A stretch of 64,000 nt of DNA from positions 992,001-1,056,000 of the forward strand of contig NZ_JAMZDX010000002.1 in NCBI RefSeq assembly GCF_024172095.1, in the 5' to 3' direction. The notes under the pieces are model-generated. The model saw nothing but the letters and a program-made list of their open reading frames with translations. It did no database searches and was not told where the DNA came from. The DNA comes from Kitasatospora cinereorecta (lineage in GTDB: Bacteria > Actinomycetota > Actinomycetes > Streptomycetales > Streptomycetaceae). The first letter of the stretch is position 1. Each line of letters starts with the position of its first letter. Shown here piece by piece: positions 43,467 to 52,043 of this stretch. The translations under genes and the position numbers were made by a program.

Positions 43467-44789
43467 ATGGGGCCGGACGGGCAGGACCGCTGGAGCCTGG
43501 TCGCGGTGGCGGGGATGCTGTCCTTCGTCGCGATGCTCGACATGAACATCGTGAACGTGGCGCTCGCCGACCTGTCCCGTGACCTCCAGGTCTCCACCGA
43601 GACGGCGCAGTGGGTGGCGCTCGGCTACCAACTCCCGCTCGTCGCGCTGCTGTTGCCCGCCGGGCGCTGGCTGGACCAGGTCGGTGTCCGGCCCGCACTG
43701 CTGTCGGCCGTGGCGGGGTTCGCGCTGTGCAGTGCGCTGGCCGCCGCCGCGCCCGGGGCGCTCTGGCTGATCGCCGTCCGGCTGGTCCAGGGAGCCTGCG
43801 GGGCGGCGCTGTTCGTACTGATGCCGGTGCTGGCGGCGAGGTCGGTCCGGCCGGAGCTGCGCGGCCGGGCGATGAGCGTGCCCGCGACCCTGGGCCCGCT
43901 CGGTGCGGTCACCGGACCGGCCGCCGGCGGCTTCCTGCTGGACCACCTGGGCTGGCGGGCGATCTTCCTGGTGAAACTCCCGGTCTGCCTCGCGGCCTGG
44001 CTCCTCGCCCGCCGGAACGCGCCGGGCGGTGGCCGGCTCCGACGGCCCGACCCGGCCTCGCTCCTCGACGCCGCCCTGATCGGTGGCGCGGTGGCCGCGC
44101 TGCTGCTGGCGCTCAGCCTGTCACCGGCCTCACCCGCCTGGTTCCTGCTGGCTCTTGTGGCCGTCCCGCTGGCCGTGCTGTGGTTGCGCACGCCGGGCGG
44201 CGGGCCGGTGCGCGCGGTGCTGCGCGAGGGCGGCACCTACGGCGTCCACGGCGCGGTGCTGTGCGTCGCCGCGGGCTTCGGGGCCGTGCACTACCTGCTC
44301 GCTCTCCATCTCCAGCGCGACGAGGCGGTGAGCGCCACCGCCACCGGGCTGACGGCGCTCTGCTTCCCGCTCGCGATGGGCGTCGCCGGGCCGCTTGGCG
44401 GGCGGCTGGCCGACCGCGTCGGGGCGCGCCGGACCGCCGCCCTCGGAGCGGCCGTCACCGCACTCGGCCTGCTGCTGCTCGTACCGCTGGACGGCACCCG
44501 GTCGCTGCCGGACGTCGCCGGGCGGCTCGCCCTCGCCGGCGCCGGCATGGGCCTGTACGGCGGGCCGGTCCAGGCGCTGGTGATGACCTCGGCCCCGCCG
44601 CAGCGGGCCGCGACCGCGGGATCGGCCGTCCAACTCGCCCGCAGCCTCGGCTTCACCCTCGGCCCGGCCCTCGGGGCCGCCGCCTGGGGCCTGGGCGGTC
44701 TCCGGGCCGGCCTCGGCCTCGCCGCAGCCTGCGCCTGCCTCGCCGTGCCGCTGATCGCCCGGGCCGGCCGCCCGGCACCGACTGCCTGA
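43467..44789 (+). CDS. MFS exporter of the isonitrile cluster
   Basis: A 440-residue drug:H+ antiporter of the DHA2/EmrB type with 12-14 membrane helices. 'FVAMLDMNIVNVALADLSRD' is the helix 1 signature (LDxTIVNVALP-like). 'GYQLPLVALLLPAGRWLDQV' and 'GPAAGGFLLDHLGWRAIFLV' (motif C region) follow. ATG 43467 follows a run of six G bases. It heads the gene set MFS-asnB-P450-isonitrile synthase and probably exports the product. Thirty-five bases separate it from the amidotransferase gene. Confidence 0.88.
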   Translation: MGPDGQDRWSLVAVAGMLSFVAMLDMNIVNVALADLSRDLQVSTETAQWVALGYQLPLVALLLPAGRWLDQVGVRPALLSAVAGFALCSALAAAAPGALWLIAVRLVQGACGAALFVLMPVLAARSVRPELRGRAMSVPATLGPLGAVTGPAAGGFLLDHLGWRAIFLVKLPVCLAAWLLARRNAPGGGRLRRPDPASLLDAALIGGAVAALLLALSLSPASPAWFLLALVAVPLAVLWLRTPGGGPVRAVLREGGTYGVHGAVLCVAAGFGAVHYLLALHLQRDEAVSATATGLTALCFPLAMGVAGPLGGRLADRVGARRTAALGAAVTALGLLLLVPLDGTRSLPDVAGRLALAGAGMGLYGGPVQALVMTSAPPQRAATAGSAVQLARSLGFTLGPALGAAAWGLGGLRAGLGLAAACACLAVPLIARAGRPAPTA

Positions 44790-44824
44790 CACTTCTCACT
44801 CCCGCCCACCAGGAGGGCACTCGT

Positions 44825-46645
44825 ATGTGCGGAATCACCGGCTGGGCGTCCTTCCGCCAGGACGCCCGCACCCACGCCCCGGTCATCGCGGCGATGACCA
44901 CCACCATGGCCCTGCGCGGCCCCGACGCCGGCGGCGTCTGGCTCGGCCCCCACGCCGCCCTCGGCCACCGCCGCCTGGCGGTCATCGACCCGGACGGCGG
45001 CGCGCAGCCCATGGCGGACGGCGGAACCGTCCTCAGCTACAGCGGCGAGCTGTACAACCACCACCTGCTGCGCGCCGAACTCCGCCGCCTCGGCCACGAG
45101 TTCCGCACCCGCAGCGACACCGAGGTGGTGCTGCGCGCCTACCGGGAGTGGGGCGAGGCACTGGTGCACCGGCTGGAGGGCATGTACGCCTTCGCGGTCT
45201 GGGACGAGCGACGCGAGCGACTGCTGCTGGTGCGCGACCGCCTCGGCGTGAAGCCGCTGTTCTGGGCTTCCGTCGACGGCGGCCTCGCGTTCGGCTCCGA
45301 GCCCAAGGCGCTGTTCGCCCACCCGGAGATCAGCCCCGCCGTGGACGCGGACGGGCTGCGCGAGGCGTACAGCCTGGTCTTCGGCACCGGCGCCACGCTC
45401 TGGGCGGGCGTGCGCGAGGTCGAACCGGGCGGTCTGCTCACGGTCGGCCGGGACGGCGTGCGGGAGCGCCGGTACTGGCAGTTGGAGGCAAGGCCGCACA
45501 CCGACGACCTGACCGCGACCGTCGCGCAGGTCGGCTCCCTGCTGAACCGGGCCGCCCGGGCGCAGCTGGAGGCGGACGTCCCGCTGTGCAGCCTGCTCTC
45601 CGGCGGTCTGGACTCCACCGTGCTCACCGCCCTCGTCGCCGACGAACTCCGGCTCGCCGAGGGGCCGCAGGCACGGCTGCGCTCGTACGCGGTGGACTAC
45701 AGCGACCAGGCCGAGCACTTCACCGGCGACGTGCTGCGCACCGGGCACGACACCCCGTACGCCGTCGAGGCCGGCGCGTTCATCGGTACCGACCACTCCA
45801 CCGTCGTGCTCGACCCGCACCGGCTGCTCGACCCCGAGCAGCGGCTGGCGGTGGTCGTCGCCCGGGACTCGCCGATCGGCGTGGGCGACATGGACACCTC
45901 GCTCCACCTGCTCTTCGGCGAGATCCGCCGGCACTCGACCGTCGCCCTCTCCGGTGAGGCCGCGGACGAGGTCTTCGGCGGCTACCCGTGGTTCCACGAC
46001 CCCCGGGCGCTCGCCGCGGACACCTTCCCGTGGCTGCTGGTCACCGGCGACGGGGCGGCGATGCCGCTCCACCCGGACCTGGCCGCGACCCTGCGCATCG
46101 GGGAGTTCCGGGCCGACACCTACCGCGCGGCGCTGGCCGCCGTGCCGCACCTGGACGGCGAGAGCCGCGAGGAGCACCGGCAGCGCGAGCTGCAGCACCT
46201 CTCGCTCACCCGCTGGCTGCGCCAGCTGCTGCACCGCAAGGACCGCCTCTCCATGGCCCGCGGCCTGGAGGTCCGCGTCCCGTACTGCGACCACCGGCTC
46301 GTCGAGTACGCCTTCAACACGCCGTGGGCGATGAAGAGCCACGACGGACGGGAGAAGAGCCTGCTGCGGTCGGTCGGCACCGGCATCGCGCCCAAGGCGG
46401 TGCTGTGGCGACCCAAGAACCACTACCCGGCCACGCACCACCCCGACTACAACCGCGGCCTCCAGCGGCTGGCCCGCGAGGCGTTCGACGTGCCGGGCGT
46501 GCGCGACATCGCCGACGAGACCGCGATCGGGACCGGCCTCGACACCCCCGCCGACCGGCTGTCCTGGCCGCAACGGCTGCGCCTGGAACGGGTGGTGGAC
46601 CTCGGCCTCTGGCTGGACCACTACCGGCCGACCCTCAGCCTATGA
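44825..46645 (+). CDS. Asparagine synthetase-like glutamine amidotransferase (biosynthetic)
   Basis: A 606-residue AsnB-type enzyme. The N-terminal glutaminase has nucleophile Cys2 (MCGITGWASF) and 'RLAVIDPDGGAQPMADGG'. The C-terminal ATP-pyrophosphatase has the PP-loop 'SLLSGGLDSTVLTAL' and 'ALSGEAADEVFGGYPWF'. In primary metabolism it amidates aspartate. In natural-product clusters such enzymes amidate other carboxylates. Beside an isonitrile synthase and P450, it could make a primary carboxamide from a tyrosine-derived carboxylate. ATG 44825. Its stop overlaps a possible upstream start of the P450 gene. Confidence 0.9.
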   Translation: MCGITGWASFRQDARTHAPVIAAMTTTMALRGPDAGGVWLGPHAALGHRRLAVIDPDGGAQPMADGGTVLSYSGELYNHHLLRAELRRLGHEFRTRSDTEVVLRAYREWGEALVHRLEGMYAFAVWDERRERLLLVRDRLGVKPLFWASVDGGLAFGSEPKALFAHPEISPAVDADGLREAYSLVFGTGATLWAGVREVEPGGLLTVGRDGVRERRYWQLEARPHTDDLTATVAQVGSLLNRAARAQLEADVPLCSLLSGGLDSTVLTALVADELRLAEGPQARLRSYAVDYSDQAEHFTGDVLRTGHDTPYAVEAGAFIGTDHSTVVLDPHRLLDPEQRLAVVVARDSPIGVGDMDTSLHLLFGEIRRHSTVALSGEAADEVFGGYPWFHDPRALAADTFPWLLVTGDGAAMPLHPDLAATLRIGEFRADTYRAALAAVPHLDGESREEHRQRELQHLSLTRWLRQLLHRKDRLSMARGLEVRVPYCDHRLVEYAFNTPWAMKSHDGREKSLLRSVGTGIAPKAVLWRPKNHYPATHHPDYNRGLQRLAREAFDVPGVRDIADETAIGTGLDTPADRLSWPQRLRLERVVDLGLWLDHYRPTLSL

Positions 46646-46686
46646 CCTCACCGCCCGACCTCGAGACCCGCGAAGGGACCACCCGC

Positions 46687-47967
46687 ATGACCACCTCCGA
46701 CCAGAGCCCCGACACCACGCCGCGGTGCCCGGTCACCGGCCGGGCGGCCGGCGAGCCGATCCCCCTGTACGGCAGCGAGTACAAGAGGGACCCGTACGAC
46801 CTCTACCGCCGGATGCGCGAGGCCGGGCCGGTGCACCGGGTCCGCTTCCCCTCCGGGATCGCGGCCTGGCTGGTCACCGGCTACGAGGCCGCCCACCGAG
46901 CGCTGAACGACCCGCGCCTGGGCAAGAACCACGGCCTCGGCAACGACAACTGGCGCGCGCTCGCCTCGATCATGCCCGAGCCGCAGCACTCGCAGCTCCA
47001 GGTCCACCTGCTGCACCAGGACCCGCCCAAGCACACCGCGATGCGTCGACTCGTCCTCGACGCCTTCGCCCCGCGCCGCGTCGAGGCCCTGCGCCCGCGC
47101 TTCCAGCAGCTCGCCGACGCGCTGGTCGACGACCTGCCGGAGACCGGCGGGGCCGACCTCGTCCAGGCGTTCGCCGCACACTTCCCCTTCCGGGTCCTGG
47201 CGGAGGTCATCGGTCTGCCACCGCAGTGGGCGAGCCGGTTCGACCGCGACTGGGGCAAGGTCGTCCAGCCGGTCGGACCCCACGACCCGGGCCGGCCGGC
47301 GTACGAGGCGCGGCTGCGCGCCCTGCAGGCGTACATCGCCGATGTCGTCGCCGACCGGCGCGCCCACGGGGCGGACGACCTGCTCAGCCGCCTGGTCGCG
47401 GCCCACGACGGTGGCGAGCTGAGCCGGGAGGAGCTCGACTCGATGGTCTTCCAACTGCTGGTCGCCGGCCAGGAGCCGGTCACCAACCAGATCAGCACCA
47501 TGCTGGTCACCCTGCTCCGCCACCCCGACCAGCTCGCCCGGCTGCGCCGGGAGCCTGAGCTGCTGCCCCGCGCGATCGAGGAACTCCTGCGCCACGACAG
47601 CGCGTTCGAGCTCACCACCTGGCGGTTCTTCGCCGAGGACAGCGACCTGCACGGCACCCGCATCCCGGCGGGGGACTCGGTGATCGTCTCCCTGTGCGCG
47701 GCCAACCGCGACCCCGAGCACTTCCCCGACGCCGACACCCTCGACCTCGACCGCACCCCCAACGCCCATCTCGCCTTCGGCCACGGCATCCACTTCTGCC
47801 CCGGCGCGGCCCTCGCCCGTGCCGAACTCCAGGTCGCCATCGGCACGTTGGTGACCCGCCTGCGCGGCCTGCGCGCGGCCGGCGACCTCGACCGCCTCGG
47901 CTGGATCCCCGCCGTCCTGGCGCGGGGCGTCAACAGCCTGCCCGTGCGCTACGACCGGCGCGTCTGA
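46687..47967 (+). CDS. Cytochrome P450 of the isonitrile cluster
   Basis: A 426-residue bacterial P450. The heme motif 'FGHGIHFCPGAALARAEL' places the thiolate at C371, and the ExxR motif is in 'AIEELLRHDS'. The I-helix reads 'LLVAGQEPVTN' (A260-V265). The usual acid-alcohol pair (AGxE/D-T) keeps Glu but has Pro in place of Thr. This altered relay is found in some P450s that do not do plain hydroxylation, so phenol coupling or another oxidation is possible. ATG 46687 has GAAGGGA upstream. ATG 46642, overlapping the previous stop, is an alternative adding 15 residues. No ferredoxin gene is nearby. Confidence 0.9.
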   Translation: MTTSDQSPDTTPRCPVTGRAAGEPIPLYGSEYKRDPYDLYRRMREAGPVHRVRFPSGIAAWLVTGYEAAHRALNDPRLGKNHGLGNDNWRALASIMPEPQHSQLQVHLLHQDPPKHTAMRRLVLDAFAPRRVEALRPRFQQLADALVDDLPETGGADLVQAFAAHFPFRVLAEVIGLPPQWASRFDRDWGKVVQPVGPHDPGRPAYEARLRALQAYIADVVADRRAHGADDLLSRLVAAHDGGELSREELDSMVFQLLVAGQEPVTNQISTMLVTLLRHPDQLARLRREPELLPRAIEELLRHDSAFELTTWRFFAEDSDLHGTRIPAGDSVIVSLCAANRDPEHFPDADTLDLDRTPNAHLAFGHGIHFCPGAALARAELQVAIGTLVTRLRGLRAAGDLDRLGWIPAVLARGVNSLPVRYDRRV

Positions 47968-48062
47968 CCGGCCCCGAACCCATCCGCCCCGCCCGCAGGC
48001 GGTCCGGCCGACCGATCCGAGTCGCCGGGCCGCCGTCCCGCCATGCCCTCGTGGAGGACCGC

Positions 48063-49007
48063 ATGCCGCCCGTCTCCACCATCGACCCGCTCGCCGCCAC
48101 CGTCGAACGCACCTGCGCGGCGGTGCTCGACCTGCTGCTGCCGCACCGCCGCGCCACCGACCCGCAGCCCCGCGCCGTCGCTGCGGACTTCCCCGAACAG
48201 CTCGGCCAGTTGGCCCGGTTCGTCGCGGCCGGGGAGGAGATCGTGTTCACCCTGCCCGGCTTCCCGTGCAAGTCGCCCAGCCCGGCCAAGGTCCTCGGAC
48301 ACCTGCCCGACGAGGGCGAGCGCCTCTCCCTCACCTTCCTGAACGAGCTGTGCGCCGCGGTGGGGGAGGTGTACCGGCCCGGCGCGCGGATGGTCATCTG
48401 CTCGGACGGCCACATCTTCGGCGACCTGATCCGGGTACCCGATCACCACATCGACGCCTACTCCGACGAACTCGCCGCGATGATCCGGCGCGAGAAGCTC
48501 GACCGGCTGTCGGTCTTCGACCTGCGCAACGTCCTGGGCGCCCTCCCGTACGACGAGAAGCGCGCCCACGTGCACGCCCGGTACGCCCCCACCGTCGAGG
48601 AGCTGCGGGCCGAGGCGAGGGCGGACGAGGGCGCGCGTGCGCTGTACCTCGGCATCACCCGCTTCCTCACCGAGGACACCGTCGACTTCACCGGCACCAG
48701 ATCCGCGCTCCAGCGCGAGTGCAGACGGCGGGCCTACGGCGTCATCCAGCGCAGCCGCGCCTGGGGGGACCTGATCGCCGAGCACCACCCCCGTACGGTG
48801 CGGCTCTCCATCCACCCGCAGCCGCGGGGTGCGGCCAAGTTCGGCATCCGGCTGCTCGATGCCGAGGACGCCTGGACGACGCCGTGGCACTCCGTGGTCG
48901 TCCACCGGGCGGACGGAGGACGGCAGTTGATGCGACGCGCGGACGCCGAGCAGTGCGGCCGCGTGGTGCTGCGGGACGGCCGGCCGAGCCACTTCGAGGC
49001 CGGGTAG
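48063..49007 (+). CDS. Isonitrile synthase, PvcA/IsnA (DIT1) family
   Basis: A 314-residue enzyme of the isocyanide synthase family. These enzymes turn the alpha-amino group of tyrosine or tryptophan into an isonitrile using ribulose-5-phosphate as carbon donor. Diagnostic motifs are 'IVFTLPGFPCKSPSPAKVLG', 'HLPDEGERLSLTFLNELCAA', 'GARMVICSDGHIFGDLIRVP' and 'YPQ..GAAKFGIRLL'-like 'HPQPRGAAKFGIRLL'. ATG 48063 has GGAGG five bases upstream. The usual 2-oxoglutarate oxygenase partner (PvcB/IsnB) is absent. Amidotransferase and P450 genes take its place. Confidence 0.88.
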   Translation: MPPVSTIDPLAATVERTCAAVLDLLLPHRRATDPQPRAVAADFPEQLGQLARFVAAGEEIVFTLPGFPCKSPSPAKVLGHLPDEGERLSLTFLNELCAAVGEVYRPGARMVICSDGHIFGDLIRVPDHHIDAYSDELAAMIRREKLDRLSVFDLRNVLGALPYDEKRAHVHARYAPTVEELRAEARADEGARALYLGITRFLTEDTVDFTGTRSALQRECRRRAYGVIQRSRAWGDLIAEHHPRTVRLSIHPQPRGAAKFGIRLLDAEDAWTTPWHSVVVHRADGGRQLMRRADAEQCGRVVLRDGRPSHFEAG

Positions 49008-49015
49008 GACGGCAA

Positions 49016-49053
49016 CGGGTCCCGGCACCCCAGGTGAGGGGCGCCGGGACCCG
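49016..49053. terminator. Convergent hairpin terminator between isonitrile and metal-transport units
   Basis: A stem of 11 bp plus 4 bp with one mismatch (49016-49031 with 49038-49053) and a 6-base loop lies between the isonitrile synthase stop (49007) and the ABC ATPase stop (49077). It would serve both strands. Confidence 0.85.
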
Positions 49054-49076
49054 GCACGTTCGGCCGGAATCGGGAC

Positions 49077-49859
49077 TCAGAGCGGCGTCGCCGGTCCGCG
49101 GTGGTCGAAGGCGATCAGCGGATCGCCGGTGAGGGGATGGTCCACCACGGCTGCCCGTACGCCGAAGACGTCGGCCAGCAGCTCCGGGGTCAGGATCTCG
49201 CGCGGCTTGCCGGACGCCACCACGGCGCCCCGGCGCAGGACGTGCAGGCGGTCGCAGACCGAGGCGGCGGCGTTGAGGTCGTGCAGTGCGACCAGCGTGG
49301 TGGTGCGCTGGGCGCGCAGCAGGGCGAGCAGCTCGACCTGGTGGCGGACGTCGAGATGGTTGGTGGGCTCGTCGAGCACCAGGACGTCCGGCTGCTGGGC
49401 GAGCGCCCGGGCCAGCAGCACCCGCTGCCGCTCGCCGCCCGACAGGTCGGCGAAGCGCCGCTCGGCATCGGCCGTCATGCCCACGCGCTCGAGCGCGGAC
49501 GCCACCACGGCACGGTCCTCCGTGCTGTCCGCCGCGAACGCCCGCTGGTAGGGGATACGCCCGAGCGCGACCATCTGGCGTGCCGTCAGCTCGAAGTCCC
49601 CGCCGCGCTCCTGGGGGAGGGCGGCGATATGGCGGGCGGAGCGGGCGGGAGTCAGGTCGGCCAGGTCGCCGCCGTCCAGCAGGACCCGGCCCGCGCGCGG
49701 CTTCAGATGCCGGTAGACCGTGCGCAGCAGGGTGGACTTGCCGCTGCCGTTCGGGCCCACCAGGCCGGCGATCTCGCCCTCCTCGGCGACCAGGTGGACG
49801 CCCGCGACGACGGTGCGCCCGGCGAGGGCGACGTGCAGGTCCTCGACGGCGATTCTCAA
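49077..49859 (-). CDS. FecE/BtuD-like metal-chelate ABC ATPase
   Basis: A 260-residue ATPase of the siderophore/heme/B12 importer type. Walker A is 'GLVGPNGSGKSTLL', the signature is 'LSGGERQR', Walker B is 'DVLVLDEPTNHLD' and the H-loop is 'LVALHDLN'. I chose TTG 49859, which overlaps the permease stop (TTGA) and starts at the first beta strand. The frame is open upstream, but that part is antisense-like Arg/Pro sequence. It is the last gene of the copper-themed run. Confidence 0.88.
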   Translation of the reverse strand: MRIAVEDLHVALAGRTVVAGVHLVAEEGEIAGLVGPNGSGKSTLLRTVYRHLKPRAGRVLLDGGDLADLTPARSARHIAALPQERGGDFELTARQMVALGRIPYQRAFAADSTEDRAVVASALERVGMTADAERRFADLSGGERQRVLLARALAQQPDVLVLDEPTNHLDVRHQVELLALLRAQRTTTLVALHDLNAAASVCDRLHVLRRGAVVASGKPREILTPELLADVFGVRAAVVDHPLTGDPLIAFDHRGPATPL

Positions 49860-50920
49860 CTGCGCTCCAGGCGTCGGTCCAGCAGGTACAGCAGGGCGGG
49901 GGCGCCGAGCAGCGCGGTGACCACGCCGATCGGCAGCTCCTGGGTGTCGAGCGCGGTACGGGCCGCGGTGTCGACGACGACGAGCAGCACCGCGCCGGTC
50001 AGGGCGGCCAGCGGCAGCAGCCTGCGGTGGGCGCCGCCGACCACCAGCCGGCACAGGTGCGGGACGAGCAGGCCGACGAAGCCGATCGCTCCGGAGACCG
50101 CGACCAGCACGCCGGTGAGCAGGCTGGTGACCACGAACAGTTCGCGGCGCAGCCGGTCGGGGGCGATTCCGAGTCCGGCGGCGGCCTCGTCACCCAGCAG
50201 CAGGGCGTCGAGCGAGCGGGCCCGGGCCTGCAGCACGACCAGGCCGAGTGCCACACAGGCGGTGGGGACGGCGAGTTGACTCCAGGTGGTGCCGCTGAGG
50301 CTGCCCATCAGCCAGAACAGCACACCGCGGGTCTGCTGCTCGTCCCCGGCCTGCAGCACCAGGTAGCTGCACACCCCGTTGAGGAACTGCCCCACCGCGA
50401 TGCCCGCCAGGACCAGGCGCAGCGGCGAGAAGCCGCCGCCCCGCCGGGCGATCGTCCAGACCAGGGCGAAGGAGACCAGCGAGCCGGCGAAGGCGGCGAC
50501 CGAGACGCCGAGCCCGAGCGGGCCGCCCGCGCCGACGCCGAGCACGATCACGGTGACCGCGCCGAGCGAGGCGCCCGAGGAGACGCCCAGCAGGTACGGG
50601 TCGGCGAGCGGGTTGCGGACCAGGCCCTGCACGGCGGTGCCCACCAGGCCGAGTCCGGCGCCGACCACGGCGGCGAGCAGGGCGCGCGGAACGCGCAGCT
50701 GCCAGACGATCAGGTCGCGGGTGCCGGGCGCGGGGGGCTGCCCGGTCAGGCGGCGTCCGACCACCGTCCACACTTCGACGGCGGGGATGTCCACGGCGCC
50801 CAGGGAGACGGCGAGGGTGAGCGCGGCCACCAGGGCGAGGGCGAGCGCGCCGGCCACGACCCCGGCCCGCGCGGCCCGCACCGGCCGGGGCCGGGCCGCG
50901 GCGGGGGCGGCGGCCGTCAT
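49856..50920 (-). CDS. FecCD-family metal-chelate ABC permease
   Basis: A 354-residue FecCD permease with about ten membrane helices. 'VPRALLAAVVGAGLGLVGTA', 'VQGLVRNPLADPYLLGVSSG' and 'GFVGLLVPHLCRLVVGGAHR' are the family signatures. It begins immediately after the lipoprotein stop and overlaps the ATPase start. The family imports metal chelates such as ferric siderophores, heme and cobalamin. A copper-isonitrile complex is a possible substrate here. Confidence 0.92.
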   Translation of the reverse strand: MTAAAPAAARPRPVRAARAGVVAGALALALVAALTLAVSLGAVDIPAVEVWTVVGRRLTGQPPAPGTRDLIVWQLRVPRALLAAVVGAGLGLVGTAVQGLVRNPLADPYLLGVSSGASLGAVTVIVLGVGAGGPLGLGVSVAAFAGSLVSFALVWTIARRGGGFSPLRLVLAGIAVGQFLNGVCSYLVLQAGDEQQTRGVLFWLMGSLSGTTWSQLAVPTACVALGLVVLQARARSLDALLLGDEAAAGLGIAPDRLRRELFVVTSLLTGVLVAVSGAIGFVGLLVPHLCRLVVGGAHRRLLPLAALTGAVLLVVVDTAARTALDTQELPIGVVTALLGAPALLYLLDRRLERS

Positions 50921-51994
50921 CTAGCGGCCGTCCTTGACCAGGTCGGGGTGGAGGGCCCGGGCGATCTGCTGCACCGTGTCGGCGTTGCGGACTCCGGCGA
51001 TGGTGGTCGTCTCGGAGCCGATCCGCAGCAGGTGGCCCTCCCGGACCGCGGTGAGGCCCTGGGCGGCGGGGAAGGTGCGCAGGAACTGCTCGGCCGCGTC
51101 GAAGGCCTTCCGGTTCTCCTCCTCGCTGCCCTGGTTGCGCACGCCGAGCTGGATCCAGTCGGGGTTCCGGGCGACGACGTCCTCCCAGCTGACGGGCTTG
51201 AAGTCGGAGTCGCAGTCGGCGAAGACGTTGCGCGCGCCGGCCAGCGTGATCACCGCGTTGGCGACCTGCCTGCCGCACACCGCCATCGGCTGCTTGGTGC
51301 CGGCGTCGAAGTCGAAGAAGAAGTACGACGGCCGCTGGTCGGCCGGGAGAGCGGCGAGCGCGGCGCCGACCCTGCCGGTCTTCTCCTCCATGCCGGCGAC
51401 CAGCTGGTCGGCCCTGGCGAGGGTGCCGGTGACGGCGCCGAGCCGCTTGATGTCCTGCTCGACCTCGGCCAGGTCGGTCTTGGCGGACGTGGCGCCCGCC
51501 GCGCAGGCCGTGGAGAGCAGGTAGAGGTGCTTGACGCCGGCCGAGGCGAACTCCTGGTCGCTCGGCGGGCCGCCCATCGCGCCGCCGCCCATGGCCATCG
51601 CGCCGAAGGTGTCGACGTACAGGTCCGCGCCGGAGCCCAGCAGCTTCTCCTTGGCGATCACCGTCCGGCCGAGCACCGGGACCTTCGTCCCCTGCTCGGC
51701 GACGTCCGGGGGCAGGTAGCCGTTGCCCGGTGGGAAGCCGGTGCCGATCACCCGGTCGCCCGCGCCGAGTTCGAGCAGCATCTCCAGGCTCGAGGCATTG
51801 CTGGTGACGATCTTCTGCGGCGCCGCGTCGAAGACCGTCTCCCGGCCCGCGCAGTCCGCGACCCTCACCGGGAAGGCGGACGGGGACGTCGCGGCCGCGG
51901 GTCCCGCGTCCTTCGACGCGGGACCGCCGCTGCCGCACCCCGTGGCGAGGAGGGCGACCGCGGCAGCGACGCCGCACAACACGCGAGAACGCAT
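50921..51994 (-). CDS. Metal-chelate ABC substrate-binding lipoprotein with Met-rich loop
   Basis: A 357-residue FecB/TroA-type binding protein with lipobox LLATGC. 'FDAAPQKIVTSNASSLEMLL' and 'ELGAGDRVIGTGFPPGNGYL' are typical of class III binding proteins. 'ARNPDWIQLGVRNQGSEEEN' lies near the C-terminal lobe. A Met/Gly stretch, 'FGAMAMGGGAMGG' near residue 130, is unusual in this family and could bind soft metal such as Cu(I). ATG 51994 gives a clean signal peptide. The in-frame codon at 52087 does not. Confidence 0.87.
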   Translation of the reverse strand: MRSRVLCGVAAAVALLATGCGSGGPASKDAGPAAATSPSAFPVRVADCAGRETVFDAAPQKIVTSNASSLEMLLELGAGDRVIGTGFPPGNGYLPPDVAEQGTKVPVLGRTVIAKEKLLGSGADLYVDTFGAMAMGGGAMGGPPSDQEFASAGVKHLYLLSTACAAGATSAKTDLAEVEQDIKRLGAVTGTLARADQLVAGMEEKTGRVGAALAALPADQRPSYFFFDFDAGTKQPMAVCGRQVANAVITLAGARNVFADCDSDFKPVSWEDVVARNPDWIQLGVRNQGSEEENRKAFDAAEQFLRTFPAAQGLTAVREGHLLRIGSETTTIAGVRNADTVQQIARALHPDLVKDGR

Positions 51995-52043
51995 GGAACA
52001 CTCCTGAAACTCCGTGACACCGGGCCGCCGGTGCGAGCCCGCA

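Noticed and set aside
40995..43946. 983-codon minus-strand frame opposite the M4 protease
   Set aside because: It is a shadow of the protease. It crosses a terminator hairpin and shows no family signature.
46642..46686. Upstream ATG for the P450 overlapping the amidotransferase stop
   Set aside because: Kept only as an alternative. It lacks a ribosome site, whereas ATG 46687 has GAAGGGA upstream.
48063..49007. Paerucumarin/rhabduscin-type isonitrile pathway
   Set aside because: Those pathways pair the synthase with a PvcB/IsnB oxygenase and often a glycosyltransferase. Neither is here.
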